Part shown: positions 44,470 through 56,789 of the stretch, one piece after another | Layout of the letters: every line of letters begins with the position of its first letter | How positions within the stretch are numbered: position 1 is the first letter of the stretch | NCBI RefSeq assembly: GCF_016086655.4 | Contig: NC_052139.2 | Coordinates: forward strand, 30,136,002-30,200,001 | Length of the DNA: 64,000 bases | Source: Lepeophtheirus salmonis | Lineage: Eukaryota; Arthropoda; Copepoda; Siphonostomatoida; Caligidae | Reading direction: 5' to 3' | Notes under the pieces: model-generated | Told to the model about the DNA's origin: nothing | What the model saw: the letters and a program-made list of their open reading frames with translations, nothing else | Database searches by the model: none | Made by a program: the position numbers and the translations under genes

Positions 44470-45475
44470 CTTCTTCCTATATTGCAATAATATTGCTCAC
44501 ACTTGAAGGTACTCCCTTGGGGATGGAACAAACGAATATATTTAGATTTTTGTCATAATCTGTGCTATTATTCATCATAAGTTTGAATAAAATACGAGCA
44601 ATTTTCTCAAGGGCAATTTTCCTATTACCCACCAACAGTGTTCCCAGATTGGGATGAAGTTATCGAGAGCAACTATTGGGCAGTGGCGATTGCTCAACTT
44701 GAAACTTATAGTTTGAGTCATCATAAACCCTTTCACGAGTCCTAGAACCGGTTTGTAAGTCTAATCCACCACCTTGTGAAAGATCCAAGATTTATTTCGA
44801 AACAAAAGTAGAAGGCTGGAATAGTTTTCTGGCGAAATGGAAATGGTTTACAAGACTTAGTTGATAGATTTTCTTTATTTAATAAATTTGGAAGATATTA
44901 AGTAGGCAGACATTCTTAGGATTCTTTTATAACATCTTACTTTTATTTAATTAAAATATCACTATTCATCATTGATATCAAGTAGTTTTCAATGTTGATA
45001 TTAAGTCTTTTTTTATTATCAGCATTCGATAAAATTATATCAAGGTGAATTGCAAATTTGTTCATTTTATGTAGTAAAAAGATCCATTATGAGCCTTTAA
45101 AATGGCGTGGCCTTCAATTATAATGCAATTTATGACGTCAGCGAAATTGTTTTATACAATAAATAAAAAGTTTTATAATATCTTAAAGATCGAGCTCTAC
45201 ATTAAGTTTTACTGTTGCACAATGGTGCATAAACCATAGGGGGCACTGACACCCCCCCCCTCCACACACACAACTTTTGAGGAACAATCAACAAGGAAAT
45301 CACATCAAATATATCATAATAAAACACATATATTTAGAAAGTTAAAAGCGATATTAAATTAAAATTTCAAATTAAATACAATCTAAGGTACTCGAGTACA
45401 AAGTTAAGAAAATACTAATTATTCCATTTAAATCATTGTTCTTTATAGTCCTCAGCTTATATAAAATATACTGTG
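44470..45475. other. No supported gene
   Basis: AT-rich spacer; a run of nine to ten C near 45252 beside a CA-rich stretch. No motif. Confidence 0.45.
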
Positions 45476-45479
45476 CCTT

Positions 45480-45850
45480 GGTGATCAATTTTAACGTTTT
45501 TACTGGTTGTCAGGAAGACAATCCTTTCAAGTTTCTTACCCAGTCGCTCTTCAAGAGCTGTATGTTACCCATGTAGGTCAAATGTAGTTGAACACATTCC
45601 CACCTAATTTAATATGTCGTTTCAGGCATTTCTTTGCAGAAGACGCATAAATTTATTTTGTCTTTGAAAAACTTGTCAGCGACGTCAAGTGTGCCTGTTA
45701 GTAAACGATATTTAAACCATTTTTACGGAGAAGTAAGGAATTTAATTTTTACAGCATTTATACATTCTGTTGGGCTTCGTTAGTATATATTTTGTCCTTT
45801 TAAATAATTTTCGAAGGCAGAAGAGAAGGAGTCTTGGAATAATATTTTTG
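45480..45850 (-). pseudogene. Non-LTR retrotransposon ORF2 C-terminal fragment
   Basis: Minus strand: DSFSSAFENYLKGQNIY, then ECINAVKIKFLTS, then KWFKYRLLTGTLDVADKFFK and DKINLCVFCKEMPETTY, with WECVQLHLTYMGNIQL following. The C..C....ET.. pattern and the following Cys are the zinc-knuckle tail after the reverse transcriptase in many LINEs (C..C....eT..H.l..C); here the His position is a stop. The frame is largely continuous over about 110 codons with few stops. It may derive from the same LINE type as the endonuclease piece at 42.2 kb, but nothing proves it. Confidence 0.65.
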
Positions 45851-45859
45851 AGAGAACAT

Positions 45860-46955
45860 ACTATTAAAAGTTATGGTCGATTTTACCAAGGTTTTGAGCG
45901 GCATTGATCTCTGAAAGTCTAATGGTATCTTAGTGTTAATCTATATGATATTCCTACAAAGTTTCAGCAAAATCGATTTGTAACTTTATCCGTAATGCTG
46001 GTTAGAAACCAACACACAATAAATTATGGCAAAAACATGGGCTCAACTTTGCATGTGGAGGTAATAAATAGTAATTGTATAATTTTGCGAACATATTAAT
46101 ACATTTTTCGTAAAACATGGCTAAATATAAGAGAAATTAACATTGATAGAAAGAACTATACAATTTTAGTACTGCGGTCCGCGCACCTGGATGTTTATCT
46201 TTATGTTTGAGGTTTATTTTTTTTACACAATTCACCAAGCAAACTATAGAAAGGATGTTCACCAAATAAAAGTTAATATCTTATTATATACAATTCTACA
46301 TATAACCTCGTCCTCCATTTCTTGAAACTTGTATAAAACTATATATACAAAATATATAGTAAAAAGGGATTAAAAGTCATCTTCCCGGGTTTTTTAGTTG
46401 GACAAAGGAGACTTAAATTAAAAGTGACAATCTCAAGAAAGAAACAAATAATTTGATAAGAAGAAGAAAAATATTCATTCCTAAGTCAAGAAGCGTGAAA
46501 TAAATAAATATATATATAAACATAGGAGAAAACTCTTCAGTTGTATTTGTTCGTAAATCCATCTTTTTTAATATACAGAGTAGGTATACATACTTACATT
46601 AATAGACGTAAAGTAATCAGTATTGGATTACTAGAAAATGTTAGGATGGAAAATAGAACACACACATATATATATTTTTATAAGTTTTCCATGTTACCTT
46701 TAAATTTATTTTATATTCTTTGGAAATTTGTAGAGTCTAATTTATTTATTTATTCAGGTAAAGTAGCTTCCCATTCCTTTTTCTCTCTCCTACACCTACA
46801 AATAGCTAAATAAATCTAACTTGATACTACGTACTACAAAGAAACAATGTTTAAATGTTGAATAGATAAAGAGTTGGGCGGCAAAACGTGGACTGTTAAC
46901 TAATGTTCATTTTCTCATTAATTTATAGGAAGGTTTAGTGATTATTCTTTATTTA
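45860..46955. other. No supported gene
   Basis: AT-rich; a 90-codon plus frame at 46541 is low complexity without motif. Confidence 0.45.
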
Positions 46956-46963
46956 TTATTTGT

Positions 46964-47165
46964 CATCATGAGTGAGGAAAAAGCCACAAAGCAGCACATT
47001 TCAGATCTCCTAGATGCTGAAGTTGAAGTGGCGAGGATTAAGGACATTGTGAAGTGCTCCGGGACCTGGTTTTCAAGGAGGCCAAGTTGAAGAATGATGG
47101 AGAAAACCTCTACATAAAAGGAGGAAGTGGAGGGGGCCATCGACTGGTTTTCTAGTATAGAGTTT
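46964..47165 (+). pseudogene. Mariner transposase N-terminal fragment
   Basis: Plus strand from ATG 46968: MSEEKATKQHISDLLDAEVE then VARIKDIVKCS, followed after a one-base shift by RDLVFKEAKLKNDGENLYIK and GGSGGGHRLVF. This is the first helix-turn-helix of a mariner transposase and the start of its linker. It ends at a stop; nothing of the catalytic domain follows. The in-frame ATG with context atcatgag makes the start credible. Confidence 0.7.
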
Positions 47166-47169
47166 AGCA

Positions 47170-47800
47170 TGTAGTAGGTAAGCCTTTAATACATCATAAG
47201 CCCAAAAAATATTAATTTCCTACCTAGCCGGTTTAGATGGTATATATTGAGTGAATTTTGTGTACCCTCGAAATGGAAATAATTGTTTATCGAGTGTGAT
47301 CAATTCATGTGGTTTGTAAGATCTCTCCAAATTGTTATTTAGAATAGGACAAAGACTTCGTATTGGTGCACCATTATCTGTTTGAGCACGCTCGTGCTTT
47401 CGTTGTCAAGTCTGAGGATAATCTTGAAGAGAGAGATAGTTAAGAATGCCAAAAATACATTGAGATCAATATTAGTAAATGGTTTGAATGCGATTAGTGT
47501 AGCCGTTTAGAAGCATTGGATTATCTGATGATGAGGTTATTGTTAAAAGCTTCAGAAACTCTTCTACCTTTTTAGAGTTTTGCTCTCGATATGATGGCAG
47601 AGTTGAAATCAGACGATACAAGAATGATTTTAAAACTTATCAACAATGTTTGAATATATATTATATATCTAAAAAAACGGAAGTAATCAATTATTTTGTA
47701 TGTATAAAATCCCAGAATTTCCACATTTTGATAAAAAATAATTCCTAACGTTACGTCAATATCACAAGATTCATTTGTATTTCTGTAATCTATTATATAA
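47170..47800. other. No supported gene
   Basis: May contain eroded Harbinger sequence leading into the next feature; no motif could be fixed. Confidence 0.35.
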
Positions 47801-47804
47801 GTTA

Positions 47805-48225
47805 TTTTAGGTTTACAATAATTGATATAGGAGATTCCGACTACATTGTGATGCCTTGTTTAATGGCAAATGGGATCTTCCTTCCCTCAGATGTCTATCT
47901 AACACAAATATCAATGAATTGCCGTTGGTTTTTGTCAGTGATGAGGGGGTATTTCATCAGAAACCAATTTTTTTAAGACCATACCTAGGGAGAACATCAG
48001 GTTCTAATCAAATAATCTATAATTACCATCTTTCGAGGATAAAACCTCTACTATAAAATACATTTTCCCTGTCGACAGTAAAGTACGTATATAATTTATA
48101 GCCAAATAAAAATATCTAATTAAATATGATTTATTTGTAGGTGGAGGGTTTTTCTTTCCCCCTTCAAGCCAGATAGAGTTGTTGAGTACACCAAGGACAC
48201 AATTGCTTTGTATAATTTCTGACTA
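47805..48225 (+). pseudogene. PIF/Harbinger transposase C-terminal part
   Basis: Plus strand: FTIIDIGDSDYI (47811-47846; family vvDvGapGs.sDa), then ELPLVFVSDEGVFHQKPIFL then RPYLGRTSG (47917-47995; family lPyvlvGDeaFpL...lmkPypg), then IIYNYHLSRIKPLL (48010-48053; family FNyrlSraRr.vEn). After about 85 bp, RWRVFLSPFKPDRVVEYTKD then TIALYNF is the family end (RWRif..pl...p..v...v.a...LHNfl). The 85-bp gap has a candidate donor (acagtaaagt, 48075) and ends in ttatttgtag (48141), so it may be an intron. Frame changes and a stop show decay. Confidence 0.75.
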
Positions 48226-48271
48226 AATAAAGAACTCTCAACTCAACTCTCAAGTTACGGTCTTAGATTAA

Positions 48272-48355
48272 TCAATGGAAGGTGAAGGTCAACGAAGGGA
48301 GGACACTTTTTAGAATAATCAAGTGAAGCTGAAGGTCAACTAAGAAAGGACACAT
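48272..48355. repeat. Short tandem duplication, ~47-bp unit
   Basis: atcaatggaaggtgaaggtc then aacgaagggaggacac is followed at 47 bp by atcaagtgaagctgaaggtc then aactaagaaaggacac. Confidence 0.75.
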
Positions 48356-48359
48356 CCAA

Positions 48360-49690
48360 TGTTTCAGTTTTATTAAATCTATTTCACATAAGAAAATATA
48401 TTAATCATTCAAAATTATTTATTCAAAATTATCATATAAATATATATTTGGACGTAAAGTACCGAATACCTACCAAAAATATTTCAGTGGTAGGAACAGC
48501 TGGTTGCTATGGTAATGGACGAATCTCATATAACTAGTTGAAATACCATAAATGGTGTATATTTAGGTCAAATAGTTAATTACTAATTACTAATAAAAGA
48601 TAGTTTTAACAGAGATTTCCTTATGCTATGTGAATAAATTGTAAATATTTTGGTTTTTTGTCAATTTTAATGGTTTTTTTTTTTTAGAAACACTTAAAAT
48701 AATAAAAATGAAACTTTGCATCGACAGGGTTGGGATACAATCCTGTGTTTTTTTGTGGTCCTATATATGGTACGGACGAATTCCAGCTACTCTACGGAGG
48801 GAAGATTCCTCAGAGGTAACATCTTATTGAGAGGAAAATGTGACGATTCTCCCTTCTACATAAGTAAAATATAATAACTTAATAGTTATATGACTTGAAT
48901 TCTGGATTCCAAGTTGTTATTTCAATGTAACCATATAATACTAGGATTTTTATATGAATAGATTAGACTGTAATCATAATATATTTTCGGAGCAATGCTA
49001 GAAACGCAAAAAAAAGTGAAGGGTCAACTCTCATGATAAGTAAGATCTGAGCTTTCACTTTTCCTTATGAAATATTGTCATAGATGAAAATTTGTTGAAA
49101 AATGATATGAAAGTTGCTACCTGAATAGTTGAAATATTTTTTATTTTCCAAAGCTGTTATCATTCATGAAAAAAATCCCAGTATATTTCAAGACGATTAC
49201 ATGTTAAAAGATATTTGCAATTAAATAAGACTTTCCATTAATTAAATAATCAATACACTTACTAATAATAAAAAATATAATCACGTGAACAGTGCCTCCA
49301 CATGGAGTCTCTTATAAAACAGAACTCAGTCCCCTTTAGGATTTGTTTTAAATCAAACAACCTGTAAGGCTCCCAGTTAAAGTTGTATAATTCTTTAATG
49401 TATAATTTTATTCTTAAAGGCAGAACATAAAAGTATAAAGTAATTTCAAGTACGCGAAATACGATAAGGTACACTGAGGACGTAGTTATAAGCAGTGATG
49501 TAAATCGCATGTATTTTTAGCAGGCACGTTCTTTTTTCTTTTCTTTTTTAAATGGTAATCTAAGGAATTTTTTTACCCACAGCAGTTGTCATTATTATTT
49601 AATTCCTAAGTAGTGAACTTCCTTTCCCAAAGAGATTCAATTAAATTCACAATCTGATTGAATATTTGTGTGTACTCATGCAAAAAAGGA
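48360..49690. other. No supported gene
   Basis: AT-rich; an 82-codon minus frame at 49262 has no motif. Confidence 0.45.
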
Positions 49691-49699
49691 GGGTAACCC

Positions 49700-50140
49700 T
49701 GAGGATTTGAATGTCCTTGTTGGACTCAGAGTGGAATAAATAACTAATTCTTGCCAAAGCCCTTGATTATTTCCTACTCCTCCTCCTCTTTTGTCACAGG
49801 GGATTGTAGTTTTATATCCTCTTAAAGATTCTTCAAATTGTCAGGGTTACCATTTTGTTTTCAGTTTTTTCTTTTTCTTTTCCCCATTATACACACGACT
49901 TTCATCATTCATTAAAAGGGTAAGTCCTGGCTAGACTTAGAATAAATTTAAGGATTGGAGTAATTCCTGCCAATTTCCTTTCTAGATACGGAATTAATCT
50001 TGTGTGTATTTCCTTTAACTCATTCCTGCTCGCAGAAAATCTAATAAAATATCGGGACAGTTAAGCGAGTCTTCTCTCAAACATTCTTCAATTTGTCAAG
50101 ATTACCATTTTAAACTTTGGTTTTCTTTATTAACACACCG
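49700..50140 (+). repeat. Dispersed repeat family A, two copies in tandem
   Basis: Copy one: gtccttgttggactcagagt, then ctaattcttgcc, then cttcaaattgtcagggttac near 49845 and tatacacacgactttcatca near 49890. Copy two starts at 49921: agtcctggctagacttagaa, ggattggagtaattcctgcc, tctagatac, gtgtgtatttcctttaactc, gcagaaaatctaataaaata and ttcaatttgtcaagattacc. Confidence 0.75.
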
Positions 50141-50144
50141 AAAA

Positions 50145-51545
50145 TGCTTATAATTTACAGTCTTACTTCACGTATATAAATAGAAAGAACGTTTTCACTG
50201 ACGTCACAAATGTCATTTTAATGGAAGGGGACTGTATTTTGAAGGCTTCCTTTAAAAAGCTTTAAAGATAATAAAAAACATGAAACTTCTTCTAAATGAT
50301 AAACACAGATATTTGAATTAAATGTAATTAATAATTAGTTATATTGATTGCTGAACAAAAACTTCGTAATGACTCTATTTTTTTAAATAATTTTGCTATG
50401 GATTGATTTGAAAAAGAACAAAATAAGATATATATCTAATCCCTTCAAATATAATAGCTAATTAATTGTCTCCACTATTAAAATAAGAATTAATTATGTG
50501 GTAAAAATATATTTTTATACATATTCAGATCGGACGTAAGAATAAAGTTCGAGCAATAAATTATGATAAACAGTACAGGTTGATTTATTTGTTAGTTCCA
50601 TTTTGATACCTAAATACACAGCCAAAGATCAACATTTCTTAACTAATAGAAGAATTTTTATTCGTATAATTTTTTGTTGTTAGGCATCCAAGATGTCTGT
50701 CATTATCACTGCTAACGTCACATGAGAAGTATACTCATAATGCAAAATTGTATTATGAGTATGGCTATTGACTAAGTCATGAAAAACTAAATCGGAACTT
50801 TTGCCACACTTTTACCATTTCACGCAACCTTGGAAATAATAGAATGGAACAGTGTATGTATTCAATCTATATTTTAAAAACAATGAATTTTGAAATTCGC
50901 GAAGGGTTAATTGTTTCTTACTGAACCCAACTTTTAATCCATAATTACCTTCGTACAATGATATCATTTATAATAAATTATACAGGCAAGAGCAGTTTTT
51001 AATTTTTTCTGTACTTTAGTTCAAAAAATATATACAAAGAAAATTAATTAAATTTACATTTATTTATTCAAAAATATCTTTAAGGACCTTTATTTCAGTA
51101 TTACTTTATAATAGGGGTTGCTTGATATATCAAACCATAGCCAATAAGATTAGTTCTATTTATGTATCTATTCAAAACCTGATAGTCTCTCAAATTTTAA
51201 ACACTAGGAGAAAATCGAAATTATGTCCCAGAATTCAAATTACTTCGTGGAATTATTTTCTTATGATATAAACTTTGCTTTGAGCTTGGATTTTTCACAT
51301 TTTGTAATGTTTATAGGTATCATATTAAATCTTGTTCAGTTTTGCCGCGATTCTAGTGCCGTGCATCTGCAGTTAAGTCGTGCAGTCCCGATAACGAAAG
51401 TACTCGAAAGAAAGATTGCACTAAAACTTTAAACTAATTAGCGAAACGAGGACCCACGTGATCAATAGCTGAAAAATATCTTCTGTACAGAAACTTTTTT
51501 GTCCGCTAGAGGCACCGTTTAGTTATTATTTGGACAAATAACTAG
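50145..51545. other. No supported gene
   Basis: AT-rich; a 69-codon plus frame at 51223 has no known motif. Confidence 0.45.
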
Positions 51546-51547
51546 GA

Positions 51548-51857
51548 ACGTGTCCGGGCATTAGGGCAACGTTAATTTTAATGAGTTTTATCTCAGCAAC
51601 ATTCCTTTGAGCAAATATTCATTTGGGCGAGCTTTTTTGAGCGTCGTTCATTTTGGCAACAGTTTCATATAGTAAACAATACAAGATTCATCAAGGTCAA
51701 TAATTTAATCAGGCTATAAATACTCTTGATTCACTATATGAATATGTCACTGAAATGAAAGATGCTGAAAAGAGCTCACTTAAATATATACTTGCTCATA
51801 TGAATGTTGCAAAGATGACAATTAATGAAATAAATGTTGCTCAAATGAATGCACGCT
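51548..51857. mobile_element. Foldback (hairpin) element
   Basis: Nearly the whole 310 bp folds on itself about a centre near 51703. Left tctcagcaacattcctttga (51590) pairs with the inverse of the tcatatgaatgttgcaaaga region (51796). Left cattttggcaacagtttcat, continuing atagt, pairs with the inverse of actatatgaatatgtcactg, continuing aaatg. The outer ends pair gtgtccgggcattagggcaa with the inverse of ttgctcaaatgaatgcac. No coding frame. Confidence 0.75.
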
Positions 51858-51864
51858 TTATTAG

Positions 51865-54110
51865 GAATAATTTTTAGATATGTTAAAGGATTTTAAGCAA
51901 TAAATTGAAGGTGAAAATTAATATAATTTAAATATATTTTCTGTAGATTTCAATATTTATTCGGGAGGAATTGAGTAATTTGATTTTTTATTGTATTACC
52001 ACCTCCAGTTCTCTGCATCTATTAGAAACGTGGATCTGTAAATTGGGTCCATATGGTTCATTCTAGCCAGCTTCATGATATTTTGTCAGATAATATCTAT
52101 TAAAAGAAGGCTATTGTAAATTAAATTAAATACATTAAACATTACTAGAGTTATATACCTATTACTTATAAATTTCCTCCTCTCCTGCAACGAACGAAAT
52201 AAACACACCCTACAATTTTTGTACTTACCTAGATGTTATCTAACAGATTTTACTTTATATAAATTACTTTTTGAGGTCCGGAAGACGGAAATGGTATCAT
52301 AAACTCAACACACTCAGGGATTACTATTGGATCAGTTTTATAAGATTGTTTTATGGGAAGATACTCACATTACACGTGTATTGCCATTAGAGATAATCGT
52401 CTCATGAAGAACCCGCATACTATGTGTAAGATGTAAAACTCATCTGTCTCCGATGATGATAAATAAATAATTAAAACATTATATCGTCATTTGGCAATTT
52501 TAATTATTTCTTTATTGGTTTATTATTAATATCTTGTGCATCAATTTTTAGTATTTACTTTATCCATTTGGAATTTATTTATCTTATAACATTATGCAGT
52601 CACGTCATGTATCGTGTGGACTAATATAATATCGTATTTTAGGTCAAATTTTCGTTGAAAAGTTCTATATACTATCTATAGCTGATCGATTTTTATAATC
52701 ACATATGGCCATTATGAAAAATATATCATATTTAAGTAATTGCCAATTATACTAAACAATTTAATTAATTTTTATGTGAATTAAATAGAACGTGTTCAAG
52801 ACCTTTCATATTGGAATATATAAATACAATTTTAATTCAGTAAGTAACAAGAAGGAAAAAATCCTCCTTCTCACTGAGTCTTTTAACAACAGGTCATTTT
52901 TTTTTTGCCCTATTGTTTTTGTAGAGTATGTTTTATGGTTTTATTTTGACTCTCTGCCCAATACTCCACCAAAGATTGACCTAAAGACTCAACGCAAAGT
53001 CATACGGGAAATTAAGAAGGGGCCACAGGGCAATGAAGCATAGTTCTACTTCCCCCTTGCTCCAAAAATTAACCTAATAACTACCTAAATTATCAGCAAA
53101 AATGTAGTTCATAACTTCTACAATGTTAAAATTTACAATACATATTTTACCCAACTTTAAAATCGAAAACGAAGAAAAATTTCAGATTTTATCTACTAAA
53201 TACCAAATCAAAGTAGAAAATTACCTGCAAGAATATTGCCCGGAATTATACTTCTCCTGTAGTGATTTGATTTAACTACCGATCCCTCCATCTAAAGATA
53301 TGACTGCCCCTTCAAGGATCCATAGATAGTTTTCATACATGCAGAAACCCCGTTTAATATAGATCGGAGATGTCATTATAAAAAGTATTGGGAAATAAGG
53401 AGAAGTCCTTGGTGGTTCTTAATTCTGCAGTGGTGGTTTTTAAACTCCCTCGAGGCCCCAAGTTTATACTACGCAATCTGTATAACCTAGAACATAGGCG
53501 ATTCTATGGGAGAGGGTGAGTTTTTTTTAAATCGGAAGCGATGGTTTTTAACCTGTCTCGAGTTCTTATGATTATCCTACAAAAATTATGTGTGTTGGAG
53601 ATATAATTTTGAGTTAATGCGAATACTATTGAGAGCAAAACTCCACACACGATTAATTTTATTTTATTTATATTAGATCTGTTTGACTCCACGTTAGAAT
53701 AATTTAATTTTTTTAGGTGGCCTTAATTAGATATGAAGATAATCATTCTTATAGCTCATAAAACTGTATCATTTAATGTATTAAATTACTCTATATAAAA
53801 GGTTTTACCTAATTTTTTATGGGCTGATAAAGGGTGTTAGTTTTGGAGAATAAGTGGCTTACTTCCTTTACTAAGTCTCATGCGTTCCTCCTTTTCGTCA
53901 ACGTCATTAATCCCCAACGACTCAATTCTTTCTCAGAGCCGGAGAAAAAAAGTAGGAGCAAGACTTATGTTATTACGGAATTAAGACCCTTATTAACATC
54001 AGCCGCCTTTCATATAATTCGTGGTACAAAAATGAATTCCTGCTAGGATAACTTTTGACATTTGAAATCGTTTTAGTGCCGGTAAAATATTATAATTATA
54101 TTTAAATTCA
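51865..54110. other. No supported gene
   Basis: AT-rich. A plus frame at 52792-53043 ending DLKTQRKVIREIKKGPQGNE is protein-like only in its last 25 codons and unrecognised. Near 53425-53560 two stretches (gtggtggtttttaaactccc, gcgatggtttttaacctgtc) recall the unit of the 44-kb foldback, weakly. Confidence 0.4.
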
Positions 54111-54119
54111 TTCCGGATG

Positions 54120-54512
54120 GTTCAATGAAATCCCAAAGACTGACTAATTTTCTCTGCAAAATGATCGTTCATGAAAGTGATTTTTTCATCATTTGCCCAC
54201 TGTTTGGACTGTATTTTTGTTTCAGGTGTATAATGGTAAATCCAAGTTTCATCTTTTGTAGTTAATCGGCGTCAAAACTCAAATTGATTGCACTTAAACT
54301 ACGCCAACAGAGCGATACTGGATTTGGTGGGTTTACACAAAAAAGTCAGAACAACTTAATTAAATGACAGTAACATAATAACTGCTTGTCGAAAAGGGCT
54401 GAAACTTTAGTGAGTAACTGTCAACAGATGCTAGGGAAAGGGGATTAGCTTTTATTTATGAGTGCTGCCATCTTCATGTGGAGGTTGGAATCTTTTCAGA
54501 TCGTATTTAAGA
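54120..54512 (-). pseudogene. Mariner remnant, copy 1 of three of one family
   Basis: Minus strand near 54150-54262: TTKDETWIYHYTPETKIQSK then QWANDEKITF. This is the first catalytic D region of the mariner group with DETW.yhY.PetK.qS.qW. Upstream on the minus strand, 54418-54512 (gtcaacagatgctagggaaa ... cttttatttatgagtgctgc) matches 58404-58500 and is probably the 5' flank or TIR side. The DNA-binding domain between them is missing. Confidence 0.7.
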
Positions 54513-54984
54513 GTGAACAAAAAAAGAATTAAAGAACACACGAATCAACATTTCCTTCTTTTTTTAACTTTTAACATGTGTGTTTTTTTTTCTCAAACAA
54601 ATTCCCATCCCTATCATTACTAAAATTATCGTTACATATGCACATAAGATGGTGTATCTCTCAAAAAACCTCTTTAAGACACTTCTCTGGATAAGATATA
54701 TGGTATAAATGTATAAAATATTAAAGAAGAATATACAGTAGTAGGGAAATTGGCACAGTTGTTGCAACTGACATCTTTGCACTAAGGGTTACAATATAAT
54801 AAATTTCTCCTCACTGAGTGTGTTTGGGATTTGGATAAAATTATATCCCCTGCTATGTTAAAGCAAAAATAATCAAAAATGGAGGGCACCGTTACAAAAA
54901 ATTACATTTACCCCTCTAAATCAGTTTTTATCGAATATCCTGCGGAAAAGATGACAAAAAAACATTGATTATATCCCTACTAGT

Positions 54985-55560
54985 GTTGAGACTCGGTCCA
55001 GCACCAATTACTAGTCAGATTTTTCGGTCCAGACTGACTTGTTAGACCGTGGACCGATTTATTTTGGGTAGCACTTTATAAACCAATTTTGATTTGGTAT
55101 ACACTTATGGACTGATTTTTTCCGGTCTCGAATATTATGAGATACCTTCTTTTTTTTTTTTTTTCAAGATAAAACGTTATTCAATTGTTTTTTAATCTCA
55201 AAAGTACTCTATATGTTTTAGAACAAATACTGTATTCATATAAGAGACGGCAAATAAAAAATTAAACCAAGCTAAATCTGTTTAAACTTCGTACAACGTC
55301 ATTGTACTTGAAAAAAACATGTGATGTCATGTTATAAAAAATCTAATTGTTAAATTAGTCTAAATCAATTTTTTTGGGACCAAACTTTAACGAATTTTTA
55401 CTTTGGACCGATTTAGACCAAACTTTTCATTTCGACAGATTAGGACAGAATTTGTATATGAGACCAGTCCAGACCGACTTTTTTTATTAGACTAAAATCA
55501 TTTAGTCCAACAAAAAATCTCAGACCGATCTAGGATTTCCAGACCGAAAACCACCACCAA
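54985..55560. repeat. Non-coding region rich in repeated ggaccga / cggtccagac motifs
   Basis: Begins tagtgttgagactcggtcc. The motif cggtcc(a)gac or its inverse occurs many times in both halves (for example 55028, 55061, 55412, 55466, 55525, 55545). The left half is enriched for cggtcc and the right half for gaccga, giving a loosely inverted arrangement. It resembles a short non-autonomous hAT-type element, but I could not fix the ends. Confidence 0.4.
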
Positions 55561-55952
55561 TCCACACAATAATTTGTATTAAATAATAATTAAGTCAAAA
55601 ATGAGTCATCCACATCAGTTCTAAAAGTAATAAAGTTATGTCCTTGATGACGTCAATCAACTTTAATATTTTTGTTTCAATCAGTTTTAGTACTGAACTA
55701 AAGGACCGATGTTCTTAAGTAACTGATACAGGGGTTTCTACCTGGGGGGAGGTTTGGGAGAGAGAGAATCAAGGAATTTTTGCTTTCTACATAAAAAGAA
55801 TAACGAAATATTTTTTAAGGAATTATTTTCAGAAAAAAAAAGTCGAATAAATTAAAGATCAAAGCAAAAAATTTTAATTTTTGAAATTTTTTCAAAAACC
55901 TTCCAAAAGCCAAGCCTAAACGCTTGACTGGACCAAATAATTAAGAACATAC

Positions 55953-56538
55953 CAATGATGGGCAAGGTAACTTATCTTTTTATATAGTTAAATTAAGTTA
56001 ATTATTATTTTAATAACTAGTTAAGTTGAAGTTAATTTTTTTAACTAGTTAAGCTTAAGTTAATTAACTTTAGAGTAACTTAAGTTAAATTAACTAAAAA
56101 ATGCTAAAAAATAACAATTTCAGTTCAAGTCAATTGAGAGATTTATCAAGGCTACATAACAAAGATTATTCTCTCGGTCTGTCTGACTGGGATTCTCTAC
56201 ACTCCCAATTGAACTATCAAGAAAAAAAATATAGATTCAAACTCCCAACATTCTCTCTTTTGAAGCAAAAAACAATGCAAGGGAAGCTTACTTTGTATGG
56301 TAACTACAGGAGGAGGCTAATGTGGAATGAAACACGTTATACGACGTGTCTGTGGATGTTCACTTAAACTTTAAATTAATCAAGTTAAGTTAAAGTTAAG
56401 ATAATATGGGTTAAAAAATGTATTAGTTCAGTTAAATGTTAACTTTGATATATATAAAATTAATCAGCTATTTAAGTTAAAAGTGAATTAACTTATATAT
56501 ATAACTTATGTTAAGTTATATTAAATTGCCCAACTGCA
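55953..56538. mobile_element. hAT-type MITE
   Basis: Left end caatgatgggcaaggtaact and right end, inverse cagttgggcaatttaatata, share the ggggca/ttgggcaa-type hAT terminus. Subterminal regions on both sides are built of aactagttaagttaa-like repeats. The centre (gagagatttatcaagg ... caattgaactatcaag) matches the hAT end at 17.3-17.7 kb. An 88-codon open frame inside is a by-product. No clear 8-bp target duplication was found. Confidence 0.7.
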
Positions 56539-56639
56539 GGATAATTACATCACTTGTATTCATTATCCATACGGAACACTTCTCCCAGGGATGCTCCTAT
56601 GTGTGTAACTAGTCCAAGTAGTACTTGGCGTTTTTCTAT

Positions 56640-56785
56640 GTAAAATACGAAGTTGATTACCTCTTTTTTTGACGAAAGTGGTCACAATCCACTAGTTGGA
56701 CTGTATTTTTGTATCGGGCGTTTAATGGTGTATCCAAGTTTCCTCTACTGTAAATAATCGGTACCAAAACTCTATGACTGGAAAG
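56640..56785 (-). pseudogene. Mariner remnant, copy 2
   Basis: Minus strand: VEETWIHH, a stop, then TPDTKIQSN (56690-56760), the same first-D block as at 54.2 kb with D changed to E in the copy's DETW position (gaggaaact). About 30 codons remain. Confidence 0.65.
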
Positions 56786-56789
56786 AAAT

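Noticed and set aside
53400..53600. Further copy of the 44-kb foldback
   Set aside because: Only short stretches (ggtttttaac) agree; order and arms are not preserved.
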